Shown here: positions 12,080 to 22,839 of the stretch, piece by piece
Numbering within the stretch: the stretch's first letter is position 1
How the letters are laid out: the number at the start of each line of letters is the position of its first letter
Assembly (NCBI GenBank): GCA_963575745.1
Contig: CAUYUJ010018715.1
Span: forward strand, 362,501 to 426,500
Reading direction: 5' to 3'
Source: Prorocentrum cordatum
Taxonomy: Eukaryota; Sar; Dinophyceae; Prorocentrales; Prorocentraceae
DNA length: 64,000 bases
Program-made: the position numbers and the translations under genes
The notes under the pieces: model-generated
Told to the model about the DNA's origin: nothing
Seen by the model: the letters and a program-made list of their open reading frames with translations, nothing else
Database searches by the model: none

Positions 12080-13150
12080 AAAAAAAAACGCACAGAGGCA
12101 CCGCAGGGGGATGGGCAGGCAACGGCAAGGGAGAGGGAGAGGACCAGACGCGGCTCACACTCCACGAGCCCCACTCGTCTGCCGACGCCGGCGTCGCGAG
12201 CCGTGAGAGCACGACCCCGACGGCGCGCAGCAAAAAGAAAACCCTCGCCACGGGACAGTGCTGGACACTGCCCCCGCTGATTCTCCGCCTCCCCCTCCCG
12301 TCCTCCCTCGCCCTCCCCCTCGGAACCCCACTTGGACATCCAGACCTCGAAGGAGCCCAAGCTCGAGATTGACAAGAGGCAGGATCGAACACACGGGTGA
12401 GAGACAAGCACGGGTCGAAAGGGCGAGAAGACATACACCACCGCGACGAACGTTTCTTTCAATCTGCCCGGGCCACTAGCGCATCAGCGCGGAGCAAGTC
12501 GGAAAAGAAATGCTTCAACTACTCCGCGCGTCCCGCCCGATAATTCATAGAATGCGGCGCGGCGTAGTTTCCGATCCGGTTTTTGGGTAGCAGAGATTTA
12601 GCATGAGGCGGATGGGAAACTACTCGGCCAAATGACGCAGTAATCATGCCATGTTAGGAATCATCAGAGGGCTTGGAGACATCAGCATCATGGCAAATTC
12701 AAAAAAACTGTTGTCACGGCTGCGTACATACGAATGGACAGTGCGAGTGAGAACCACGTTTGAAACAACCACGAACCACGTCCGACCCAAATGCAAAACC
12801 TGACGGACAATGCACACATGCGCGTCCTGTGTGCAACACGTGTTACAGGTACGCACGCATATCCTAAGTGTGTATAAGAAAAGACATATGAGGACCAGTT
12901 CTGCTTTCTAAGTGTGACACAATGTGAACACATACTTCTCCCCACTCAGGCTTGCCTGAGGGGCTCTTACTTCTTTCGACATTGGTGCTTCGGATTCTTA
13001 CTTTGCCCAATTCTCTGATGTACCCCGGGTTCCTCGGGTGCCCCGGGTTCCTCGCCCCCGGTGCCTCCGATTCTTATGTTGCATTCCTTAGAGGTTTCTC
13101 GGGCTCCCCCGGCTCATCAGGTTCCCCACCCCCCGTTGCCCCAGGCCATG
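12080..13150. other. No gene or repeat seen
   Basis: The part from 12480 to 13150 is close to ordinary base composition and lacks obvious structure. Open frames are short. Confidence 0.5.
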
Positions 13151-13315
13151 CCCTGCAATTCTATGTAATGCCAACTCATGCAGAACAATGTCACACAATG
13201 CCAAGCAATGCCAACCTATTTCAAGCAATGCCAAGCAATGCCTATCAATGACAAGCAATGCCAAGCATTGCTAAACAACGTCAAGCAATCCCAAGCAAAA
13301 CCAGGCGATGCGCCC
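13150..13315. repeat. Ten-bp tandem repeat (CAAGCAATGC)
   Basis: AATGCCAAGC-type units follow each other at 10-bp steps from about 13190 to 13310. Confidence 0.75.
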
Positions 13316-13574
13316 GTGCAGTAGGCTTTCCATGAATTGGGGTCGTGTCGGGTTTATTCATCATACGTTCGATCCGTAACGATTCTCCACTCGAACTTTC
13401 GATTCGCACTTCATTCGAAAGTGTCACTGTGGTGTTGCTTTTCTACTGGCATGTCGTCTGCACGGCTGGTGGTGTCTACCTCTAGTGAAGGACCTCTCCT
13501 TACACAATCACATTAACGTAACATTAAATTAAAAGATACTGAATTGTTGGATTTCGCGGAGGTTTCTGGGGATG

Positions 13575-13710
13575 CGTCAGGGTCGATGTGGCTCCAATGT
13601 GCCTCCTGATGCCCCAGGATGGTATCCAAGATGGCCTCCAACTCCAAGCGGCCGTAAGACTCTTCCAGGACGGCTCCAAGAAACTCTGGGGCCTCGAAAA
13701 GACGCCACCC
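13575..13710. repeat. Short phased array
   Basis: CCAAGATGGCCTCC, CCAAGCGGCC and CCAGGACGGCTCC units of the same type as at 9250 are present, more degraded. Confidence 0.45.
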
Positions 13711-14209
13711 ACTCCCAGGGACTCCTTCAACTATTATGTTGGCAATGTCGCGCGTTCACGTCCGATGGGTCTTAGAGGCCCCGTGACGGCCCCAATAAAG
13801 CCAAAGAGAGCCGAAATATGGGATCATACAAGGCAAGATGTAATTGTTAGGGCTCCGACGGAGGGACCTTCATCAAGGACCCCCCTTCCCTTCTGACCCC
13901 CCTCCCCATGTCCACATTGAAACTGATTCAAAACCGTTCGAAGGTACTTGAATGAGTTGAGCTTCTCGGGGGTATTCTTGGGAGGCTTCAGGGCCACGAT
14001 AGATCCAAGATGGACCCTGCTGCCTTGCGGTTGCCTCCCATATGGCACACCACGGTCCAAGATGGGCCAATCTTGACTCCGACAAGCCTCCCAGCGGCCG
14101 CAGAACGGCTCCGGGAGACGGTGAAGCCTCCCACCGACCCCCCCTCGAGACGCAAAGGCGCTGATTTGGAGCGGGTCTTAAACTCGACCTCTATCCTGCT
14201 GCGCTACTG

Positions 14210-14545
14210 CGCTGGCACGGTGGCTGCATATGTCCCGCATGCAACTAGATATGCCATGAGCTGGGCGACGGCATGATGCGGCATGTGTTGAAATGTCCTG
14301 CAATGCCATGTTAACATATGACGTCAACGCCATGTCATGCTACGACTTGCGACTACGCTGTGCTGCTACGACGTACAGCTCAACACTAGGATCAGCCATG
14401 ACTGGCTGCGATATGACATGCTGCGACCTGGAATGCTGCAGACGGCATAGTGCAGACTGCTACTCTGCGCTACGATCGTGGATGCGATGCTATGCTGTGC
14501 CATGTTGTGCTAGGCGGTGCAACGATGACACTGCGCATGGCGCAG
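14210..14545. repeat. Degenerate CATGC-rich stretch
   Basis: Short GCCATG, CATGC and GCTACGAC words recur with no clear unit. Open frames across it are not convincing. Confidence 0.45.
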
Positions 14546-14671
14546 CATCGCATCGTATGGCATCGCTCCTCAGCAACGCTGCTAAACGCCGTCTGCGTGC
14601 TTTGAACGGCGAGCGCACGCCGCCCGAAGTGGAACGTCGGAACCGCCCGGCGTGTTGGCGCAGAGCCGAGC

Positions 14672-14729
14672 TCACACGAACTTGTCGAGCTTGTCGATGC
14701 TGGCGGCGCCACAGGCAGACCCTGCGGTC
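14672..14729 (-). CDS. Gene A exon 5 with stop codon
   Basis: This 58-bp terminal exon encodes (R)TAGSACGAASIDKLDKFV and a TGA stop at 14672-14674. The assembled five exons total 1338 bp (445 residues plus stop) with all phases consistent, which supports the model as a whole. No polyadenylation signal was identified, as is usual in dinoflagellates. Confidence 0.65.
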
Positions 14730-15107
14730 CTGAGCACGTGAGGGGGCCGGGGACACACAGAGAAGTACACACACACACACCAGCATTCCCGATGTGTTTC
14801 CCATAGTTTCTGGAGTTTCGTCTTCCCCCCACTTCCCATATATCCTCCAGGGGATCGACGATTACTTTTTGGGCGCCCGAAATGGTACGGAAAGAGTGGG
14901 TACAATGCCCAACAGCAGCTTTTGTTCATCTTGATCAGGACTCGCTGCCCGCGCCGCCGCGGCCTGTGTCCATTCGAGACAAAAGGCCGCCTGCCCAGCA
15001 GCGGCCGCTGTTGGTTTGGGGCAACATTTGCTGTTGGGCATTGTACCCGTCCTTTCCGTACCCATTTCGGGCGCCCAAAGACTTGCGTCTGCGTCTTTCT
15101 CCCCCTC
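14730..15107 (-). mobile_element. Gene A intron 4: family-5 introner with a family-2 element nested in it
   Basis: This 378-bp intron is bounded by an 11-bp direct repeat, CGTGCTCAGGA, with one copy at each junction. Splicing inside the repeats gives VL|RTAGS in frame and implies a GA donor and AG acceptor. The intron body is family 5 (14742-14867 and 15080-15107), split by a family-2 element at 14868-15079. Confidence 0.75.
14868..15079. mobile_element. Family-2 TIR element nested in family 5
   Basis: The ends are TTTGGGCGCCCGAAATGG and its exact inverse. The middle carries CCCAACAGC..., AGCGGCCGCTGTTGG and a stretch related to CAAAATGAACA. Other copies lie near 32429, 43696, 47321 and 55025. 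The family-5 sequence reads continuously once this is removed. Confidence 0.8.
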
Positions 15108-15226
15108 CTGAGCACGGCCAGGCCGGACGAGACGACCGCGGCGAGGCCGAGCACGCCGCGCACGAGCGCAGAGGCTGCGCCGTGGCGCCCTCGAGCGGCT
15201 GGCGCCACGGCGGGGCCAGCGATCAG
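15108..15226 (-). CDS. Gene A exon 4, C-terminal membrane segment
   Basis: This exon encodes LIAGPAVAPAARGRHGAASA followed by LVRGVLGLAAVVSSGLAVL, a hydrophobic stretch long enough for one transmembrane helix at about residues 408-426 of the assembled protein. It is 119 bp long and compatible with phase 0 in and phase 2 out. It ends GTGCTCAG, followed by GAGG. Confidence 0.65.
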
Positions 15227-15623
15227 CTCCTTCTCGGGGGGGCCAGAAGGCCTGGCCATAAAAAGTACCCCTAACCCTTTGGGAGAGGACCTCGGCTGGG
15301 AGGGCCAGGAGCATGAGAGACAGGGAGCCTCTGTTTCTGCAGATGTATCGGGCCAGGCCGCCCAGATGTAGGATCCCTGATGCGAAGACGGGGACCTCAG
15401 TGAGGCTACCTCTTCGTCTTCATCGTGTCATCAGGGTGAGGGGTAATTGTATCCTCAATAACCAACAAAAAGTACGGCTACTCCTGGACCTTTCCCAGGG
15501 TGCGTCCTGACAAGCATTTCAAGGCCAATCCAACTGTGGCGGCGAGGGCCTCCCAGGATAGGCCCCAAGAGTAACGAACGACGCAGGGGCAGCGGTAACT
15601 AGGTACCTCTCCCTCCTCTGATC
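15227..15623 (-). mobile_element. Gene A intron 3, composite of repeat families 12 and 11
   Basis: This intron is about 397 bp. Its gene-proximal part (15487-15605) is a family-12 copy, recognised by CTTTCCCAGGGTGCGT and GGCGACGAGGGCCTCC-like text. The remainder (about 15245-15470) is a family-11 copy also found at about 4185-4420. AAGGAG occurs at both junctions. The best in-frame join (WTMKE|LIAGP) implies a GA-AG intron. Confidence 0.55.
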
Positions 15624-15883
15624 CTCCTTCATGGTCCACATGCCGCACGTTGCGATGCTGCACACGCCCTCCTCCGCTCCGGCGTCGGCACTGGGCTCGG
15701 GCGCCTCTCGGATCTGCTGCCTGATCTCCGTCTCGTTCAGGGTGGCACTGTGGCCGGTCGCCTTCGTGAACTGCACCGCCCTGACGGCGTTCACGGCGCC
15801 CGCCACGTGAGGGAAAGGGCACTCCATGGGGTACGCCAGGTGCAGCCATTGAGCGAAGAGCCGGCCGTGCAACGGGACGCGCC
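15624..15883 (-). CDS. Gene A exon 3
   Basis: This exon encodes GRVPLHGRLFAQWLHLAYPM, then ECPFPHVAGAVNAV, and on to CGMWTMKE (260 bp). HGRLFAQWLHLAYPMECPFP is the most recognisable part of the family. The exon is compatible with phase 1 in and phase 0 out. The 3' boundary after AAGGAG is inferred from the match to AAGGAG at the start of the next exon, and the donor there would be GA. A GT donor a few bases further on (GAGAG before GTACCTAG) is an alternative, but it does not join in frame as neatly. Confidence 0.75.
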
Positions 15884-16107
15884 CTCCGTGAGAGCGCAAG
15901 TCACGGAAGCTCTCGGTGGTCCCCATGGCTCCCGGTAGCGCGCCCAAGCGCGCGCCACGTGGGCATACGGCATACGGCATCTCCCTCGCATGGCACTGTT
16001 GGGCGCTATGGAGCGATCGTTGTGCGCTGGCGGAGCGCTGTGGGGCGGCATTTTGCTCGCCATGGGGCGCTGTTCGCCGAGGCCCGCTGGATCCAAGACT
16101 GCGGGAC

Positions 16108-16193
16108 GGGAAAATGACCACAGCCACTGCTTCTTGTTTGCGCCACCTTCCAGCCGGCCGAAAAAGAAGCAGTGGTTGTGGTCCTTTCCCGGG
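16108..16193. repeat. Hairpin repeat A inside intron 2
   Basis: This is an inverted repeat with arms of the form GAAAATGACCACAGCCACTG and its complement, around a loop containing CCTTCCAGCC. It is a diverged sister of the hairpin at 16206-16287. Confidence 0.7.
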
Positions 16194-16205
16194 TGCCAAG
16201 CTCAA

Positions 16206-16287
16206 CGAAAATGACCACAACCATTGCTTTGTTTCTGCGGGCTGGAAGGCGTCAAAAAAAGGAAAGCAACGGCTGTGGTCGTTTTCA
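16206..16287. repeat. Hairpin repeat B inside intron 2
   Basis: The arms run CGAAAATGACCACAACCATT and AACGGCTGTGGTCGTTTTC, with a loop containing GGCTGGAAGG. It has the same design as the neighbouring hairpin, so a small palindromic element was either duplicated here or inserted twice within the introner. Confidence 0.7.
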
Positions 16288-16332
16288 CGCCCCGTAAAGG
16301 CGAGCGGAAGCTTCCGTGACTTCCGATCTGAC

Positions 16333-16519
16333 CTCCGTGGTGCTCGGCCACCTCGTCCAGCCTCGCCAACAGCGGTGCAGGCAGCGTCCGGCCGGCCTGC
16401 CGCGTGGCCGACGGCAGCGCGGCGACGAGCGCCGAGAGCTGGCTGGGCCTGGCCTCCGGGGCGCCGACCTGCTCCTCCAGGTGCCCGAGCAGGTCCTCGC
16501 ACTCGTTGATGCAGCACAC
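16333..16519 (-). CDS. Gene A exon 2
   Basis: This exon encodes VCCINECEDLLGHLEEQV through LLARLDEVAEHHGG (62 codons plus one base). CCINECEDLLGHLE directly following SSSYYSV, and the ending LDEVAEHHGG, are what I expect for this dinoflagellate family. It starts after CCTCCAG at 16520 and ends at GGAG before a GT donor. The frame is compatible with both neighbours: phase 0 in, phase 1 out. The annotation rests on recalled family similarity, which a protein search would settle. Confidence 0.8.
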
Positions 16520-16688
16520 CTGGAGGGGCCCAGGGACACACTCGTAAATACACACGGAGCCCCAAATTCGTAATGCATTCTCTTGTGTTTTCTGGATTTT
16601 CGTCTTCCTCACAACTCCCCATATGTTCCTCAATGATCCTGGGGAGCGACGGTTCATTGTGTCTGTGTGTTTCTCCCCTCCTGAACAC
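16520..16688 (-). mobile_element. Gene A intron 1, a complete family-5 element (introner-like)
   Basis: This 169-bp intron reads GTGTTCAGGAGG...CCTCCAG on the minus strand and joins YSV to CCINECEDLL, as the protein family requires. Its body is one copy of a dispersed repeat called family 5 here. On the plus strand family 5 starts near GGGGCCCAGGGACAC, contains CATATGTTCC and ends TTGTGTCTGTGTGTTTC...CTCCTGA. Other copies lie near 14742, 23345, 25262, 31215, 48120 and 56830. The element therefore makes up the whole intron. Confidence 0.75.
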
Positions 16689-17402
16689 CGAATAGTAGCT
16701 CGACGACGCCACGCAGTTCGAGGGGCTGTTGATGTAGTTGGGGATGATCACCCGCGGGTTCGCCGCATCGCTCTCGTCGAGCGCCCCGAGCTCCCGGAGG
16801 TACGCGACGCTCTCCGAGAATTGCCACTGGCCGTCCCGGACGGCCCCGGAATAGAAGTCCACCAGACGGACGCGGCCCGTGGAGGCGTCCCCGTAGCCCT
16901 CGAGCTTACGCTTCAGGTCCAAACACTCGGCGTTCTGCCACCGGCCGTACCGCTCCCCCACCTGCTCCGCCACGCCCACCACGTCGCCAAACCCCATGCC
17001 GCTCCTGCGGCTGGACGGGACGGTCTCGTTGTAGACGCCGCGCACCCACTCCTGCGTGTGGGGCCAGGTGGGGTACATCTGGCCGATGTTCCGCATGAGG
17101 GAGCGCACATGCGTGGCGGGCATCCCCGAGATGTTCCCCCCGAAAATGTATACGGCCATGTACGCGTCGAGCATCTCCAGCGCCTTCTCGCCTTGGACAG
17201 ATTCGTCCCCGCCTGCGCCGAACAGCCGGAAAGTGGCGTTGAGATGGTTGGACACCTCGTTGTGCACCAGGTGCTCAAGAGTGGCCGCCAGGACCGTCAA
17301 CTCCTCTGTTAGTTTCCCTGCTCCTCCTCCCTCCACCTCCCTTCCGCCACCATCAGGAATATCATCCCCATCAACACCTGCCTGCGAAATCGCAGTTGAC
17401 AC
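16689..17402 (-). CDS. Gene A exon 1: conserved dinoflagellate protein of unknown function
   Basis: This is the longest exon of a five-exon minus-strand gene. It encodes about 238 residues if the ATG at 17402 is used. The stretch from LTEELTVLAATLEHLVHNEV to NYINSPSNCVASSSYYSV fits a family I recall from many dinoflagellate predicted proteomes, with landmarks MYPTWPHTQEWVR, SVAYLRELGALDESDAANP and SSSYYSV. No enzyme motif is visible and the function is unknown. The first 25 or so residues (MSTAISQAGVDGDDIPDGGG) look unlike the family, and an AG acceptor lies near 17385. The true 5' end is therefore probably another upstream exon rather than this ATG. The exon ends in phase 0 after TCG, followed by a GT donor. 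Confidence 0.8.
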
Positions 17403-17729
17403 TCACTGCTGTCTAGGAGGACGCCAGCTGTACACCTACACCGATCCTGCCCAGGATCGGCATGTGATGGCCAGCTCTGGTGCAGGTGTAGAATGTGTGC
17501 TCGCCGATTGACCGCGAGCTACTCCTCCATCCTCCCCTCTCCCTCCTTCGCATCCATCCCTCCTGCCTCTCCCACCCGTCCTCCGCAACATCCATCCTCA
17601 CCACCTCGGCCCGCCTCACCATGCGCTGCCTGCGTCCTCGCTTCGCCCCCTCCTGCGCCCCCTTCTTCAACCTGTCCGTCCGTCGACAATGCATCGTACC
17701 CCTCCTCTTCCGCCGCCCGCGCTCCCTTC

Positions 17730-17855
17730 CACCTCCCTCTCTCCTCCTCCTCCTCCTCCTCTTCCTCCTCCTCCTTCTCCTCCTGCTCCGCCTCTGCCTC
17801 CGCCGTCGCCGCCGCCGCCGCCTCCTCCTCATCCTCATCCTCATCCCTTCCTCCT
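17730..17855. repeat. TCC/GCC tract
   Basis: Trinucleotide-rich stretch upstream of gene A. No promoter motif was identified in it. Confidence 0.8.
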
Positions 17856-18689
17856 CTGCCACTTCGAAGTATGTTTCACTAATGAAACACCCGCTGGAGC
17901 AAATTAGCGTTAATAGAAAACTCCTGCACACGGGAAGTGCCTGCTCCGTGATTGCAGCTGGAATCGGAATAGGAACAAACAACGGCGACGGAACCGTGCC
18001 AAAAAACAGCGCTGGAAACGGTGTACACATAAGATTGACTGCCGTTATGTGTAGGTATATACATACACATCATACATATAGACATACATACAGGCCGACC
18101 TACCTACCTACAAACATATACCCACAGACAAACAAACTTAAATACACGCACACACCATTTTTTCACCAGCGGGAAGACCGCCCAGCGGCGGAGAAAGTGG
18201 ACGAGCGAGGAAAAGGGAAGGGGGTGCGGCGGGCGCGCGGCCCGCTCCTGCACCGGCGGCGGCGCCGCCAATCAAGCAAATTAGCCTGCCGCCTCCGGCG
18301 CCCCGGGGCGCGCGGCGAGCCGCGCCCGCAGCGCCGCCCGCCAGTCGGCCTCCGCGCCTCCGGCGCGGGCCGCGGGCAGCAGCAGCAGCCCCGCCGCGCG
18401 GGGCGACAGCGTCGCAACCCAGCCGGCGCAAGGCCGGCTCGCCAGCCCCAGTTGCCCACCCGCCGCAACAGAGGCAGGCGACCCAGCCCGGCCCTTGGGA
18501 CGCCGCGTGCGGCCGCCAAGCGTCGCCGGCAAACAACGCCTGGACCGCGGCCGCTGGCGCTGGCGGAGCAGCTGGCCGGGCGGCATCGGCCGCGCCGCCC
18601 GCGCCTGCAGGCCTCGCTGGACGGCGCGCGGCGCCGTCCAGCGACGCCGGACGCGCGGCCCCGCTGCGCCGCGCGGCGCATGATTGGCC

Positions 18690-18840
18690 TTCAGCGCCGC
18701 GAGCTCCACGAACGCCAACACCCTCTGCACCGCGGCCAGCGCGTCGAGCTGCCGCGTGCGCTCCAGGCACAGCGCGGGCGCGGGCATCCAGGCCTATGCC
18801 GCCAGGCGGTCCGCTTCGGCGTTGCCCACGCGGTCCACGT
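18690..18840 (-). pseudogene. RNase H-like fragment of a decayed retroelement
   Basis: The minus strand reads [14 protein letters not shown], then a stop, then PAPALCLERTRQLDALAAVQ and RVLAFVELAALKANHA. GN-EADRLA is the C-terminal active-site motif of RNase H domains in retrotransposons. The in-frame stop right after it and the ACAT microsatellite replacing the upstream part indicate a dead fragment. Confidence 0.4.
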
Positions 18841-18842
18841 AT

Positions 18843-19585
18843 ACACACAAACACACAAACACACATACATACATACATACATACATACATACATACATAC
18901 ATACATACATACATCCATGCATGCATGCATGCATGCATGCATACATATATACATACATACATACATACATACATACATACATACATACATACATACATAC
19001 ATACATACATACACACACATACATACATACATACATACATACATACATGCATGCATACATACATGCATGCATGCATGCATGCATGCATGCATATATCCAT
19101 CCATCCATCCATCCGTCCATCCATCCATCCATCCATCCATCCATACATACATACACACAAACACATACATAAATACATACATACATACATACATACATAC
19201 ACACACATACATACATACATACATACATACATACATACATACATACATACATACATACATACATACATACATACATACATACATACATACATACATACAT
19301 ACATACATACATACATACATACATACATACATACATACATACATACATACATACATACATGCATGCATGCATGCATATATCCATCCATCCATCCATCCAT
19401 CCATCCATCCATCCATACATACATACAAACACACATATATACATACATACATACATACATACATACATACATACATACATGCATACATACATACATACAT
19501 ACATACATACATACATGCATACATACAAACATCCATCCATCCATCCATGCATGCATGCATACATACGTACATGCTTCTATGTAGG
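18843..19585. repeat. ACAT tetranucleotide tract
   Basis: (CATA)n with blocks of (CATG)n and (CATC)n. It produces the large CMYV- and YIHT-type open frames. Confidence 0.95.
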
Positions 19586-19631
19586 TGATTGATGCAGAGG
19601 GTTGAGCAACCAACGGAACACACTGTCCTGT

Positions 19632-20440
19632 CTCTTGGCTCCTCCTCCTCCTCCTCCGACTGCTGACTCTTCCCCGCTGGCTCCTGCCCCCCCTCCTCCT
19701 CCCAGGCTCCTCTGTCGGCCGCGTTTCCTCGTCCTCCTCCTCTTCCGTCGCATCGCCCCCCCCCCTCCCTCCAAAATCCGCCCCCCTTCCACATGCCCCC
19801 CCTCCCTCGCTGCACGCTTCCACACTTCTGCCCGCCTGCTCTCCTCCCTCGCTGCCTCCTCCCCGCGGCCCTCGCTGCGGCCTGCCCGCTGCTACCACGA
19901 ACTGCTGCCTCCCTCCTCCGCTTCCATCCTCCTGTTGCATCTCTCACACTCCTTGTCCTCCCTCCTCCTCCTTGTTGTGCCCCTGCCGCTGCTTCTCCGC
20001 CTTCGCATCCGCCTCCTCCGAGTCCTCCTGCTCCTTCTCCTGCTCCTGCTCCTCCTCCTCCTCCTCCTCCTCCTCCTCCTTCGCTTCCATCGTTCCCTCG
20101 TTCTCCTCCTCCGCGCCGGGCTCCCCCGACCTCTTGCTTCGGTATTCAGGGTGGGATGAGGCGGAGATAGGCGTACGGTGGCCGACGTGGCGCGAGCGCA
20201 CCGAACTTGGCATCCTCCATGCTCCTTATGCCCCCTCATTCCTCCTGCTCCTCCTCGTCGTCCTCCTCCTCCTCCTCCAAGTTTGATGCGATCTGTCCTC
20301 CTCCTCCTCCTCCTCCGCCTCATTCTCATCCTGCTCCTGCTCCTCCTCTTCCTACGTCTCCTCCTCACTCCTCCTCCCTCCTCCTCATCCTCCTCCTCCT
20401 CCTCACCCTTCTCTTCTTATCCTTCTTATTATTAATAGTA
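19632..20440. repeat. Degenerate TCC tract
   Basis: CTCC-rich text with several pure (TCC)n cores. Confidence 0.85.
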
Positions 20441-20539
20441 GTATGCTTCGCCTTCTAATCATTACCACTATTATTATTATTACTATTATCCGTATTAGAA
20501 CTATTAGTATTACTCTTCTTCTTCTTATTATTATTATTC

Positions 20540-20755
20540 CTCCTCCTCCTCCTCCTTTTCCTCCTCCTGCTCCTCCTTCTCCTCCTCCTCCTCGTCCTTC
20601 TCCTCCTCCTCCCCCTCCCCCTCCCCCTCCCCCTCCTCCCTCCTCCTCCTCCTCCTCCTCCTCCTCCTCCTCCTCCACCTCCACCTCCTCCTCCTCCTCC
20701 TTCTTCTCTCTCCTCCTCGTCCTTCTCCTCTTCCTCCTCCTCCTCCGCCCTGCGC
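20540..20755. repeat. TCC tract
   Basis: (TCC)n preceded by about 100 bp of (ATT)n-like text from 20443. Confidence 0.9.
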
Positions 20756-21064
20756 TCCTATGTCCCCTCACTCCTCCCTGCCCCTCCCCCACTCTCCGCA
20801 CTCCACGCACTCCACGCCTCCCAAGAAGCGGGCCACCAGCTGGCCCAACGACGGGTCAGGCAGTTTGGATGGTACGGGTTGCGAGGAAGGCGGAGGCGAA
20901 GCAAAAAGGAGCGCAGGGGCCTAGAAGGCGGAGGACGATGTGGACAAGCTGTTGCGGCCCCCAATACGACCAGGAACAATGTGCTGTGTGCTTTGAAATG
21001 TGCAGGTATGTCGGGTATTACTGCACAGTTAGATATGCACAGGTGTTCGAACAGTTGTCTATTA

Positions 21065-21887
21065 TTTAGAAATAGACACATCTACCTACCGACCCACCCA
21101 CCTACCGGCCTACCTACCTAATAACCAACCTACCTGTCGACCACCCTACCTACCCACCGACCTACCGACTTACCTAATTACATAACACATGGGTACATAC
21201 CGATGAGCACATATACATACACACATACACACATACACACATACAAACATACATACATGCATGCATGCATACATACTTACATGTACGCACATATGCATGC
21301 GTGCAGGCAGGCAGGCATGCGTACACGCATATAGGTATACACACAAACATACCAAACCTAATCCGTTCACCCATGAGCACGAACCTACAACCAACCATGC
21401 TTACAAACACGTACATGTACACATGCATGATGCCATGAATCCATACACACAGGCATGCACACATACATACATGCACACATACATTGATGCATGCATACAT
21501 TCATACACACACATACACACATGCATACATGACTTCATGCATATATGCACAAATTTATACATACGTACATACACACGTACGTACATACATGCACACATAC
21601 ATACATCCATACATGCATCCACACATCCATACATACACACGTACATACATACATGCATGCATGCATATATGCATACATCCATACCCACATACATGCATGC
21701 AAACATACATGCATCCATGCATACATGCATGGATACACATACACACATGCAGGCATACATACACGTAAACATACATAGATACACACGTACGGACAGACCT
21801 ACATGCATGTGTACATGCATACACGCCAATATGTACACATAAATACAAACAAACATACATGTACACATAAAACACATATGTCCATGC

Positions 21888-21927
<40 letters not shown>

Positions 21928-21955
21928 CGACAGACAGACAGACAGACACACATCG
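21065..21955. repeat. Degenerate ACAT region ending in GACA tract
   Basis: CTAC-type, then ACAT/CATG-type, then (GACA)n from about 21888. Confidence 0.9.
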
Positions 21956-22204
21956 GAGTGAGGGGTTCCGGCGCACGCGAACCCATTTCCAGTCGTGCGC
22001 GCGTTGGCTGCTCCGGGGCAAGCACACGCCGCCGCGCGCAGCCTCTTCTTGCCCGCCCAGGGGGGGGGGGGGCGGGCGGCAGGGCCCTGCCACGGAGGGC
22101 CCCACGCGCACGCCTGGGGGCCCCGAGGGTGGGGAGGGGGGCGGGGCCCCGCGGCGTCGCGGAGGCCCGTCGCCTTGGGCCAGCGGGTGGCGCCGGTCGC
22201 GTGG

Positions 22205-22380
22205 GGGCGCGGAGGATCGCGCCGCACCGGCGACGCCTCGGCGATGCAGACGTCGGCGGTGCATCGGCGGCGCTGGCATGGAGAAGGTCGGGCCCCGCGT
22301 GGAGCTGCATCGCCGAGGCATCGGCGATGTGGCGCGGTACTCCGACCCCATCAACTCGGACCCCATCGAGGAGGCCTATA
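22205..22380. repeat. Family-7 element
   Basis: It begins GGGCGCGGAGGATCGCGCC, contains CCGAGGCATCGGCGATG and ends CTCCGACCCC...CTCGGACCCCATC. The ends are inverted around GGATCGCGC and GGCGCGGTACTCC. Confidence 0.7.
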
Positions 22381-22695
22381 CCCGAGAGAGGGGGCCCGGG
22401 AGCCCCCTTCGCGGGGGACTCGCGGCGTCGTGGGGGCCGTCGCCGCTTCGCCTCAATGAAATGTTGAAGGATGAAAACGCGCGCCTGCGGTGGGCTTCTT
22501 CATCTCCCACTCCTATCCGCACTTGCGGGGGCTATGGTAGATGTCACAATCAGAAGGACTATGAAAAGGGAAGGCGGTGGTCAACAGACAATTCCCTGTT
22601 GCGCGAAGTTTCTGGAGGAGAGGGGATGGAGCATGGGGCATGGAGGCGGAGAGGAGGTGGCGGATGGGAAGTGAGAGGGGGAACGGGAGGACCGT

Positions 22696-22816
22696 GCCAT
22701 CGCTCGGACGTCCACTCCCCGTGCACAGTGTCGTGCGTGTTTGCTGGCAAGGTGACTCAAACTGCTCCTCTGTGCTCCTCGCCGAGAAGAGGATGCACAC
22801 TTCCGAGCGATGCCAA
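22696..22816. mobile_element. Family-1 TIR element
   Basis: It has the same ends (GCCATCGCTCGGACGTCCA and CCGAGCGATGCCAA) with a diverged interior containing TCGTGCGTGTTTGCTGG. Confidence 0.8.
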
Positions 22817-22839
22817 GGGGACGACGGATGGAGAGAAGG

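Larger units (their letters stand above)
15884..16332 (-). mobile_element. Gene A intron 2, TIR-bearing introner with 8-bp target duplication
   Basis: This is a 449-bp GT-AG intron. CACGGAGG occurs at both junctions (15883-15890 and 16332-16339), as expected of a target-site duplication. Just inside lie inverted repeats at 15891-15914 and 16306-16329 that match at 20 of 24 positions around a perfect core AAGTCACGGAAGCT. Removing the intron restores HHGG|RVPLHGRLFAQW, as the family requires. Two smaller hairpins sit inside. Confidence 0.85.

Noticed and set aside
18138-19940. Large CMYV, YIHT and similar frames (up to 697 codons)
   Set aside because: They are produced by the ACAT tetranucleotide array. 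Only the short [11 protein letters not shown] stretch at its edge resembles a protein motif.
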